From contig NZ_LNYT01000022.1 in the NCBI RefSeq assembly GCF_001468125.1, positions 1-64,000 of the forward strand: 64,000 bases of DNA. The letters run 5' to 3'. The stretch's first letter is position 1; the number at the start of each line of letters is the position of its first letter. The stretch is from Legionella rubrilucens (GTDB lineage: Bacteria > Pseudomonadota > Gammaproteobacteria > Legionellales > Legionellaceae). Below, piece by piece: positions 44,778 to 52,104 of the stretch. Both the position numbers and the translations under genes were made by a program. Under the pieces are notes generated by a model. The model did no database searches, was not told the DNA's origin, and saw nothing but the letters and a program-made list of their open reading frames with translations.

Positions 44778-44985
44778 TTGGGGATTAGACACCATGGGAA
44801 ATTCGCTTTGCTCCAACGCAAGAACTGTACACCAGCAACGATTTTCTATAATGGTGAAAGGATGGTTGTGTAAGGTGAAAAAATACCCTATAGTTTCGAC
44901 CCTTGTCGCTTGCTATGCCAGCGCCTGGAGGATAAGGAAAACCCTGTGTCATCATAGGTAATGATAACTAGTAAAAGGAAATCAG

Positions 44986-45615
44986 ATGTTTCGCTTGTTT
45001 ACACAACCCAATTCAGGTAATTCCCCGATTAGCGACAGTTCTCCTGTCACAGCGATTACTACTGCTTATTATACTGCCTGGACCGATCTGGTAGATAAAT
45101 TTATACAGACCATAGCTGAGATCAATTCATTAAAAGAATCAAACACATGCCACGCATCTAAACAGAAATTAACGCTTTTATATGCCTGGGTCAGTAATGA
45201 AGGTAAACAGGCCTACCAAACAGGGCAAGGCAAATTTTTTATGAAGCACATTGAAGCCTATAAAACCGCCACCTCCTCTTTGAATGAGAATTTATTAACC
45301 CTCACTAAAACACAGGTTATCGAAGGTTTTAATGCCTGGTTTAAAGCCTTAGTAGAGAAGTTTCCGGAGTTCTCTACGGACGAAATTAAAGAGGAATTCA
45401 AAAAATTCAGCGCACTATGTAGCGCTGAAGATTTTGATGAACACATTGCTTTGCGCACGGTATTTACTTATCGATATGTTAAAACTGGAAGTAGAGAAAG
45501 TGTTCTGAATGGGTATGAAAAAGCAATTAAACGCTGCGTACAAGCCATCAACGCAATGAATGAATCTGAACCTAAACCTGAACAGGAAAACACACCCAAT
45601 TCTACGTTGTCCTGA
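44986..45615 (+). CDS. Hypothetical helical protein, 209 aa, possible effector
   Basis: AAGGAA precedes the ATG. The chain is nearly all helical, with four to six amphipathic helices (TAYYTAWTDLVDKFIQTIAE, EGFNAWFKALVEKFPEF), and ends in a Glu/Pro/Ser/Asn tail (ESEPKPEQENTPNSTLS) of the kind that serves as a Dot/Icm translocation signal. No signal peptide. No family recognised. It stands between two decayed genes, which marks the area as a turnover site. Confidence 0.65.
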   Translation: MFRLFTQPNSGNSPISDSSPVTAITTAYYTAWTDLVDKFIQTIAEINSLKESNTCHASKQKLTLLYAWVSNEGKQAYQTGQGKFFMKHIEAYKTATSSLNENLLTLTKTQVIEGFNAWFKALVEKFPEFSTDEIKEEFKKFSALCSAEDFDEHIALRTVFTYRYVKTGSRESVLNGYEKAIKRCVQAINAMNESEPKPEQENTPNSTLS

Positions 45616-45762
45616 ATTCAGGTTTCCCGAATTATGTCGTAGTTCACTTGATCTGGCAGTTGCCGATAGAGGTGCCTGTCAGGTCAAATTGAATTATTTT
45701 TATTTTACTCGCTTGGCAAGGTGTCCGACAAATCAGGGCAGGATCACGCGCGGCATGCGGAA

Positions 45763-46278
45763 TTAAAATCCCTTCATCTCCAATCCAAGTCGGGCACTGT
45801 CAGTACAGGCCTCGACGGTATTCGCTAACAGGAAGAGATTTTTTGCAAGCCAAAGACGTGGCCGTTGCATCATTTCTCACGAATGAGTCTTTAAAAATAC
45901 CGAGGCTTTTTTAAGAGAGTCCCGGGTCTCCTGACTTAATTGTTCCGCAGAGTCGTTCAACACTTCCCGCGCTTGCGCGATGCGATTTTGGTCTGCTGCC
46001 TCATTCCATTCAGAAAGCGCCCAAATAGCCGCCAGAGTACCAATGTATCGATCATATGCATTAAAAATCGTGGGCTCACCCCAGCCGCCATCAGGAAGTT
46101 GCATGTCGCGTAATTGCTTAAGCAACAGGGGCCTGGCAGGTTTACCTGGATTATCCAGTGAAGGGACAGCAGCCACCTGAGCTGTACTTAACGCATCCGC
46201 TCCGGTTATCCCAAGAGGGTATTCAAGAGGGTATTTAAGGAAACTTAAATCGGCCATTGCAGCTCCATTATTGCCCAT
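45763..46278 (-). pseudogene. Remnant of a class II diterpene cyclase (copalyl-diphosphate-synthase-like)
   Basis: The open frame 46278-45877 (133 codons) reads ADALSTAQVAAVPSLDNPGK, then LRDMQLPDGGWGEPTIFNAY and DRYIGTLAAIWALSEWN. This matches the conserved start of plant/bacterial class II diterpene cyclases (SAYDTAW-A-VPS, QLPDGSWG, YDR-TLA--AL-W). The family needs about 500 residues or more, so the catalytic DxDD domain is absent. After TGA at 45877 the same frame goes on for 37 codons (QRPRLWLAKNLFLLANTVEA), which resembles the extreme C-terminus (W-x-K-L---VV-A) of such cyclases. Hence an internal deletion plus a nonsense codon. The front part may still be expressed. Confidence 0.6.
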
Positions 46279-46461
46279 CCAGCATCAGTGAATGGCCTTT
46301 CCTTCAAATCCACAACGTCTGGCTAAACAATAGGGTTATAGTAAACTTACGAAAAGAAAGCAAATGAACGACTCCTGAACCTATAGAACCCGGTTAAATT
46401 AACCTGAAAGGACTTGCCGCAGTGCAAATGCGCTTTTTTTAATCCGAGAATCCTGGCCATC

Positions 46462-47118
46462 CTATTTAATGATCAATTCAAGGGCATGAAGATTGGCAAT
46501 GATCCGGTTATCCAGATCATGTTTTTCCTGCTCACGATCGACCTGGTAGGCAGTCATCCCCACGGCGCTTGCACCGCTTACACAAGGTTGTTCATCATCA
46601 AAAAATACACATTCGCCGGGATCAACGGATAATTTTCTGCACAAAGCCAGATAAGCCTCAGGCTCAGGTTTTCTGGTACCGATGACGGACGCACTGATTG
46701 CCTCATCAATGTAGGCATCCAGCTTAAACCGTTGCAGCGACTCCTGTAAGCTTGCCAAAGGAAAATTCGATAAGACGCCGACCTTCATGTTTTTTTGTTT
46801 ACAAAGCGCCAGGGCGGGCAGCGTATCAGGAAAGACCTCCATGAATTCCATGTAATTCACGTGGTGCAACTCGGCTTTTCGCTCCGAGTCAATCGTATAA
46901 TGATGGGCCAATGCCTGCCAGAATTGCTCAAAAAAAAGAGCTTCTTCTTCTGGATTTTTGGGAAACCCGTGTAATTTTCCAATCATCCACCATATTCTCA
47001 TTCCTTCTTCCAGGGTAAATTCAGGTGCATATTTAGCAATCGCCTTGACGCCTTTCTTAAACAGGAAGTAAGTTAAAACACCATCCCGATCAAAAATCAC
47101 TGCATTTATTTTTGGCAT
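46462..47118 (-). CDS. HAD-superfamily hydrolase, 218 aa
   Basis: Motif I VIFDRDGVLTYF (DxDG), motif II VGVLSNFPLASLQ (SN), conserved Lys in TRKPEPEAYLALC, and motif IV CVFFDDEQPCV. The cap insertion after motif I is helical, as in subfamily I phosphatases (phosphoglycolate/beta-phosphoglucomutase-like). Substrate is a small phosphorylated metabolite, not identifiable. 24 bp downstream of the antiporter gene on the same strand, so probably cotranscribed. Confidence 0.88.
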   Translation of the reverse strand: MPKINAVIFDRDGVLTYFLFKKGVKAIAKYAPEFTLEEGMRIWWMIGKLHGFPKNPEEEALFFEQFWQALAHHYTIDSERKAELHHVNYMEFMEVFPDTLPALALCKQKNMKVGVLSNFPLASLQESLQRFKLDAYIDEAISASVIGTRKPEPEAYLALCRKLSVDPGECVFFDDEQPCVSGASAVGMTAYQVDREQEKHDLDNRIIANLHALELIIK

Positions 47119-47142
47119 GATTCAATACCCCAGGGTTAAAAA

Positions 47143-48852
47143 TCAAGCATGCTGCTGCGGCTCTTTTCCATAACGATTTAAAGCATAATGCCCCATGCTG
47201 CCGGCAATCTCGCCTTCGGCAAAAAACACCTTTCCGAGCACTTCATTCTGTAGCAGCAAGGCTTCCTCTTCATCATGGCTGCGAACCACAATTTCGATAT
47301 CCGGATTGAGTGCGCGCGCGCAGGCAATCATTTTTCTCACATGCACGGTATCGGACACCACAATCATCAACATGCTGGCTCGGGCAATATGGCCCTGGAT
47401 AAGCACCGAAGGCTCCGAGGCATCACCATAAACCGCCGCGATACCCGTTTCGCGAAGTTGAGCGATGATCTCGCGGTTTTCATCCACGACCACAAAAGGA
47501 ATGTTATGTTCGGTCAACAAATTGGCAATTCGTTTGCCAACCCGCCCATAACCGACCAGCACCACCTGCCCGGCGAGGTACTCTTCCTGCGTCGTCTGCG
47601 GCAGTTCCGCCAGCGGATCATTTTCCCGCTCTAACAGCGCAAGCATTTTGGGATGCGATTTAACCCAGTGGTGGACGGGATTAATCAGCCTGAAAATTAA
47701 AGGATTCAACGCAATCGAGATTAAAGCACCCGCGAGAATGAAATGCCGTCCTTCTTCCGGAAGCATGCCAAACCGTATCCCCAATTCAGCCAGAATAAAG
47801 GAAAACTCCCCAATTTGCGCGAGACTCGCTGAAACAATCAAGGCCGAGTGCAGAGGATAACGAAAGGCAAGAACTAAAAAAAACGCAGCAATGGATTTAC
47901 CGATAATAATGATCCCCACAACCGACAAGACCTGCAACGGTTGTTCAAGCAACACCATAGGATTAAACAGCATGCCCACAGACACAAAGAACAACACGGC
48001 AAAAGCATCCCGCAAGGGCAGTGATTCTTCGGCCGCTCGATGACTGTAAGAAGATTCCCGGAGAATCATACCGGCAAAAAAAGCCCCGAGGGCAAACGAG
48101 ACGCCAAATAATTGCGCCGCGCCGTAGGCAATGCTGATTGCCGCGGTGATGACGCATAAGGTAAACAGTTCACGCGAGCCGGTCCGGGCCACATGCCAGA
48201 GCAGTTTGGGCAACAGCCGGCGCCCAACCACAAACATCAGAATAATAAAACTTAACACCTTAAGCAGCGTCAGACTAAGGACAATCCATAAGGACTGCTG
48301 TTGCACGTCCGCCGCCACCTTATCCCCCAAACCGTGAGAAAGCGAGGGCAGAAGCACCAGCACAATCACCATGGCTAAATCTTCAACTAAAAGCCATCCG
48401 ACGGCAATGTGACCATTAATCGAATCCAGAGCACCTCGCTCTTCCAAGGCGCGCAGCAAAACCACGGTACTGGCCACCGAAAGGGACAGGCCGAAAATCA
48501 GAGCGCTGCCATAATCCCAGCCCCACCAGACAGCGAGCCCTCCGCCAAGCAGCGTGGCCGCAATCATCTGCACAACCGCCCCGGGAATGGCGATGCTGCG
48601 GACCCGTTTTAAATCATCCAGGGAAAAATGCAGGCCCACGCCGAACATCAGCAGCATAATGCCGATTTCAGCCAGTTCCTGAGCAATTTTCACATCGGCG
48701 AATAACCCGGGAGTAAATGGACCGATGATAACACCGGCTAACAAATAACCGACAAGCGCCGGGATTTTAAAACGCACCGCAATAAATCCCATGATGAGTG
48801 CCAGGGCAAATCCCAGAGCCACGGTAGTAATCAAGGGAAGCGAATGGTGCAT
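47143..48852 (-). CDS. CPA2 cation:proton antiporter with TrkA-N (RCK) domain, KefB/YbaL-like, 569 aa
   Basis: About twelve membrane helices (residues 5-385) with the CPA2 stretches YLLAGVIIGPFTPG, EIGIMLLMFGVGLHFSLDDL and LAQIGEFSFILAELG, then a cytosolic RCK_N domain (about 415-530) with the nucleotide-binding VVLVGYGRVGKRIANLL and VYGDASEPSVL. It ends soon after RCK_N, like YbaL without RCK_C. Expected to exchange K+ (or Na+) for H+ under nucleotide or thiol control. Confidence 0.9.
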   Translation of the reverse strand: MHHSLPLITTVALGFALALIMGFIAVRFKIPALVGYLLAGVIIGPFTPGLFADVKIAQELAEIGIMLLMFGVGLHFSLDDLKRVRSIAIPGAVVQMIAATLLGGGLAVWWGWDYGSALIFGLSLSVASTVVLLRALEERGALDSINGHIAVGWLLVEDLAMVIVLVLLPSLSHGLGDKVAADVQQQSLWIVLSLTLLKVLSFIILMFVVGRRLLPKLLWHVARTGSRELFTLCVITAAISIAYGAAQLFGVSFALGAFFAGMILRESSYSHRAAEESLPLRDAFAVLFFVSVGMLFNPMVLLEQPLQVLSVVGIIIIGKSIAAFFLVLAFRYPLHSALIVSASLAQIGEFSFILAELGIRFGMLPEEGRHFILAGALISIALNPLIFRLINPVHHWVKSHPKMLALLERENDPLAELPQTTQEEYLAGQVVLVGYGRVGKRIANLLTEHNIPFVVVDENREIIAQLRETGIAAVYGDASEPSVLIQGHIARASMLMIVVSDTVHVRKMIACARALNPDIEIVVRSHDEEEALLLQNEVLGKVFFAEGEIAGSMGHYALNRYGKEPQQHA

Positions 48853-49022
48853 TTGACTTTCCTTATCATGAATGGATTAAAGCCAGAGGCGTCTTTATTT
48901 AATGGTAGCCAACAGAATGAGGGAGGGGAAGCCCCGAAGCTAAATAGTTATTTTTCAATCGATTTGCTTTATTTTTTTCTATTGACTATAACTCTTATAA
49001 TCAAAACCTGGGGTATCGGATC

Positions 49023-49916
49023 TTGGAGATCAAAAATTACATCACGAAATGCCAGGAAAGAGCCAATTTTGCCATTCAAAGCTACTTACCCTGCACCCAA
49101 TCCTACCCGCCGGCGTTGCACGAAGCCATGGCCTACTCTGTGTTAAATGGGGGAAAGCGCATTCGTGCGGCGTTTGTATACTCCATCGGCGAACTGTTTC
49201 ACGGAGAAGAGGCCTTATTGGATGGATTGGCCGCAGTCATTGAAATGATCCACGCCTTTTCACTCATCCATGATGACCTGCCCGCGCTGGACAATGATGA
49301 TTTGCGTCGCGGCAAACCAACCTGCCACAAAGTGTATGGTGAGGCGGTCGCCATTTTGGCCGGGGATGCCCTGCACACGCTGGCGTTCAACATTCTCGCC
49401 AATCTGGCCTTTAAATACAAACAATTAAAACCTGAGAACGGGTTAAAAATGATCGATTTTCTCACCCGGGCTATCGGCTCAACCGGCATGGTAGGCGGCG
49501 AAGTGCTGGACTTGCAGACGATTCATGATCACGTGACCGTTGATGATCTTGAAACCATTTACCGCATGAAAACAGGCTGCTTAATCAGCGCCGCTGTCGT
49601 TTTTGGCGCCTTAGCCAGCACCGATGATTTGGATATTCTTCATTTACTGCAGGAGTTTGGTCTGTTAATCGGAATTGCCTTTCAGATTCATGATGACATC
49701 ATCGGCATTGAGTCCAGTACATCGATTCTTGGAAAATGCCAGGGCAACGATTTGAAACGGAACAAGCCCATTTATCCCGTACTGACGGGCATTAACAAGG
49801 CTAAAAAAGCAGAAAAAGACTTTTATTGCAAAGCCTTGTCCTGCCTGGATCACGTGCCTGTTCAGACTGATAAAGTCAGAGGCATTGCCGATTTTATACT
49901 GCAGCGTAATTATTAA
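49023..49916 (+). CDS. ispA: Short-chain polyprenyl diphosphate synthase (farnesyl/geranylgeranyl type), 297 aa
   Basis: Trans-prenyltransferase making C15 or C20 diphosphates. First Asp-rich motif LIHDDLPALDNDDLRRGKP (DDx4D), second FQIHDDIIGIES (the usual DDxxD is DDIIG), plus GGKRIRAAFVY and GDALHTLAFN. The DDx4D form marks the bacterial FPP type (IspA). Start is TTG 49023; no ATG serves as a better start. The chain-length region before motif I (IHAFSLIHDD) has an aromatic residue five before it, compatible with C15. A diterpene cyclase relic lies 3 kb away, so C20 synthesis deserves a check. Confidence 0.92.
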   Translation: MEIKNYITKCQERANFAIQSYLPCTQSYPPALHEAMAYSVLNGGKRIRAAFVYSIGELFHGEEALLDGLAAVIEMIHAFSLIHDDLPALDNDDLRRGKPTCHKVYGEAVAILAGDALHTLAFNILANLAFKYKQLKPENGLKMIDFLTRAIGSTGMVGGEVLDLQTIHDHVTVDDLETIYRMKTGCLISAAVVFGALASTDDLDILHLLQEFGLLIGIAFQIHDDIIGIESSTSILGKCQGNDLKRNKPIYPVLTGINKAKKAEKDFYCKALSCLDHVPVQTDKVRGIADFILQRNY

Positions 49917-50074
49917 GGACATTTGCGTATGGATGACACGGATGAGGCACATTAAAATTCGTGACGTCCCTGGCATCCATCCATTCGTTCTCTCATTACA
50001 TCAAGCTTTTCTTTACGCCATACCCTGTTTTTTGGATGCAACAAGCCACGCTGAAACGAATCATTGAGGAACTC

Positions 50075-50224
50075 ATGTGTCCCAAAACGGCCACAGCAAA
50101 AGGAGTGGATTATCGTGGTGCGTATTCAAAAGAACAATTGCAATCCGAATACGAGCGCATTAAAAAATTAGTAGACGATCCTGAATCGACTCTGGGCCTT
50201 TCACGGCGCTTGGGTAACCATTGA
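50075..50224 (+). CDS. Small hypothetical protein, 49 aa
   Basis: ATG 50075 follows GAGGAACTC, a good ribosome site. Peptide: MCPKTATAKGVDYRG, then a charged helix (KEQLQSEYERIKKLVDD) and a short basic end. A longer frame opens at 49961, but its first part lacks coding character. It lies between ispA and the GG-leader peptide gene. Function unknown. Confidence 0.45.
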   Translation: MCPKTATAKGVDYRGAYSKEQLQSEYERIKKLVDDPESTLGLSRRLGNH

Positions 50225-50342
50225 TTTCATAGACAACAAATGGCTTCTCATGGCCCCTCATTGTAAAAATCCATACCCAGAAAGAACAATATATCACCAT
50301 ACAGTCTATACTTTACCCAGGTATTAGCAAACGAGGTAAGTC

Positions 50343-50522
50343 ATGAAACAGCACAAAACCCCTAAGAAAAAAACGAAAGCACTGTCCAAAGAGGACTTAA
50401 ATCAAGTCTCTGGCGGTAACCGCCAACCCAATTTCGGCACTCAGGTCAGAGAAGGTTTCGAGAGAATGACTCCCGATATTGACAGAATCATTGAGCATTT
50501 CAACAACAAACGCAACCGATAA
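50343..50522 (+). CDS. Double-glycine leader peptide (bacteriocin/signal-peptide-like precursor), 59 aa
   Basis: ATG 50343 with GAGGTAAG 3-4 nt upstream. Residues 1-25 form a basic stretch (KQHKTPKKKTKA) then LSKEDLNQVSGG. Relative to the cleavage point this has G-1, G-2, V-4, L-7, E-9, L-12, S-11, the exact profile of GG-type leaders cut by C39 peptidase exporters. The core is 34 residues, from NRQPNF to NKRNR, amphipathic, without Cys. A strong intrinsic terminator follows 16 bp after the stop, so it is an independent short transcript. No C39 transporter lies in the window. It could be a bacteriocin, a signal or a RiPP precursor. Such GG peptides are rarely described in this bacterial group as far as I know. 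Confidence 0.75.
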   Translation: MKQHKTPKKKTKALSKEDLNQVSGGNRQPNFGTQVREGFERMTPDIDRIIEHFNNKRNR

Positions 50523-50538
50523 GCATTCACTCGATTGA

Positions 50539-50575
50539 AGCCGCAGCGAAACGTCCCTGCGGCTGTTCTTTTTTG
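50539..50575 (+). terminator. Rho-independent terminator of the GG-peptide gene
   Basis: Perfect 8-bp stem AGCCGCAG / CTGCGGCT around a 10-nt loop, then GTTCTTTTTTG. The stem is GC-rich and followed by a run of U, 17 nt after the stop codon. Confidence 0.9.
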
Positions 50576-50637
50576 TTATGGAAATTGACAAAGCACCTGC
50601 TTTTCGCTAGCATCAGGGTTCCCGTAGAGGCTGGTGA

Positions 50638-50670
50638 TTACAACTATTCTCGATCCTTCCCGAGTTGTAA
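50638..50670. promoter_or_regulatory. Interrupted palindrome upstream of the zinc-ribbon gene
   Basis: TTACAACT and AGTTGTAA (8 bp) flank a centre that itself holds CTCG...CGAG. It sits 58-90 bp before the ATG at 50728, a fitting place for an operator or leader hairpin. Confidence 0.45.
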
Positions 50671-50727
50671 CGACAATCCGTCCTTAGGGCGAGGGGTACT
50701 TTAAATGGATTTTCTTAAGGTATCTCT

Positions 50728-51639
50728 ATGTTCAAAGCCGTTTCAACCACCCCGTTGTCAATCAATCTTGATGAGTATCCCGGAGGCGTGGCCGCCTGGG
50801 GCGCTTTACCGGCTGTCTTTGACAGTTACAATCAGGGCTTTGACCGCGGTGTTCACCTGCATGCCCGCCTAACCGATCCTGGAAAAAAACAAATCGATCA
50901 ATCCTTTGCCGAAGTGGAAGTCGGCTGGCAGGATAAGCGGTTGCTGCTGACGGAAGAAAGCGCGGTCCATTTTACCTTAAGTTCAATATTTGATTTCCCA
51001 ATACTTAGTCTTGATTGCAGCCACTGCGGCCGGGAATTACTGGACACCGGGATGGCGGCAGTCATTCCATCCTTCGATCATTACTGCCGTTACTGCGGCC
51101 AGCTTACCCAGAGCGAGCAACGCTGCGCCGTCAATCCCATTTTGCGATTTAAGCAGCATCTGGGTGATGGCCAGGTGAAACGGCCAGTGATTATTCCGTC
51201 GCGTCAAATTATCCTTGATGCCGATAGATATCCTGGCGGTTTCCAGATTTGGGGTTCCAATCCCTCCATTCTCTGGACGGCACAACGGCAGGAAGAAAGC
51301 GCCATCCATGTGCATGCTTACGACCATCAGGGTAAGCGCATTGTCGACAATACTTACGGCGACGTGTGGGTGATGGGTCAGTTGCTGGACATTGAGATGG
51401 TCAGGGTTCTGCAGATTCAGCAGGCTCTGCCCTCTTTACAAGGCTATTTGAAAAGCTATCATTGCCCCCGGTGCAATCATCCTCATTTCGATCAGGCGCT
51501 TTTGGCGGTTATACCGCATCAGGAGCATGCCTGCGACCAGTGCCAAACCGTTTTTAGCACCCCCAGAGCCATCAGTAATCCTGCGCTGGCACTGTTAAAA
51601 CAACTTGCCTTAGCCACCCGGGAGGTCTGCCATGAATAA
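50728..51639 (+). CDS. Internally duplicated zinc-ribbon-like protein, 303 aa
   Basis: Two homologous halves. Half 1 (about 8-145): LDEYPGGVAAWGALPAVFDS then VHLHARL, ending with CSHCGRELLDTGMAAVIP and CRYCG. Half 2 (about 155-290): DADRYPGGFQIWGSNPSILW then IHVHAY, ending with CPRCNHPHFDQALLAVIP and CDQCQ. Each has two CxxC pairs, so each probably binds one Zn. The YPGG-x-W-G motif and H-x-H are conserved in both. I recognise no family. It overlaps the Nudix gene by 8 bp, indicating joint function, and follows the GG-peptide transcript. Confidence 0.75.
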   Translation: MFKAVSTTPLSINLDEYPGGVAAWGALPAVFDSYNQGFDRGVHLHARLTDPGKKQIDQSFAEVEVGWQDKRLLLTEESAVHFTLSSIFDFPILSLDCSHCGRELLDTGMAAVIPSFDHYCRYCGQLTQSEQRCAVNPILRFKQHLGDGQVKRPVIIPSRQIILDADRYPGGFQIWGSNPSILWTAQRQEESAIHVHAYDHQGKRIVDNTYGDVWVMGQLLDIEMVRVLQIQQALPSLQGYLKSYHCPRCNHPHFDQALLAVIPHQEHACDQCQTVFSTPRAISNPALALLKQLALATREVCHE

Positions 51640-52054
51640 GGTGTTACAACCCACGATAATAAAAGCCGGTGCCTTGATTTTCGATGAAAATCACCGCGTG
51701 CTTGCTGTTCACAAGCGCGGCAAACCGCCCATGGAATTGATTGTCCCCGGAGGAAAAATCGAGACTGGAGAAACCGATGAGCAGGCTTTGCGACGCGAAT
51801 TGCAGGAAGAATTACAGGTTGAGCTGCTCTGTGCCACTCTATTTGATCATTTTCAAGCCAAAGCCATTTACGAAGACGCCTTACTGATGATGCGTGTCTA
51901 TCGGATCAGCATTCGGGGTATTCCCTCACCCGGACAGGAAATCGATGAACTGGTCTGGCTTGATGCCAATTACCTGACCAGCGGTTATCAATTTGCTTCT
52001 ATTTTAGGGAAACAGATTTTACCTCGGCTTTTCCCGCACACGGCGAATTTCTGA
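51632..52054 (+). CDS. Nudix hydrolase, 140 aa
   Basis: Nudix box GGKIETGETDEQALRRELQEELQ (in part; G-x5-E-x7-RE-x2-EE-x-G with Gln/Val at the end), in a standard MutT-size protein. It cleaves a nucleoside diphosphate linked to another moiety; substrate unknown. ATG lies inside the end of the duplicated zinc-ribbon gene, so the two are translated together. Confidence 0.9.
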   Translation: MNKVLQPTIIKAGALIFDENHRVLAVHKRGKPPMELIVPGGKIETGETDEQALRRELQEELQVELLCATLFDHFQAKAIYEDALLMMRVYRISIRGIPSPGQEIDELVWLDANYLTSGYQFASILGKQILPRLFPHTANF

Positions 52055-52104
52055 GTCGACATATTGCTCTATAATTAAACCATGTGGTTTTTTAATAAAC
52101 TCAA

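Noticed and set aside
49961-50074. N-terminal extension of the small ORF ending at 50224
   Set aside because: No ribosome site and no coding character; ATG 50075 behind GAGGAACTC is better.
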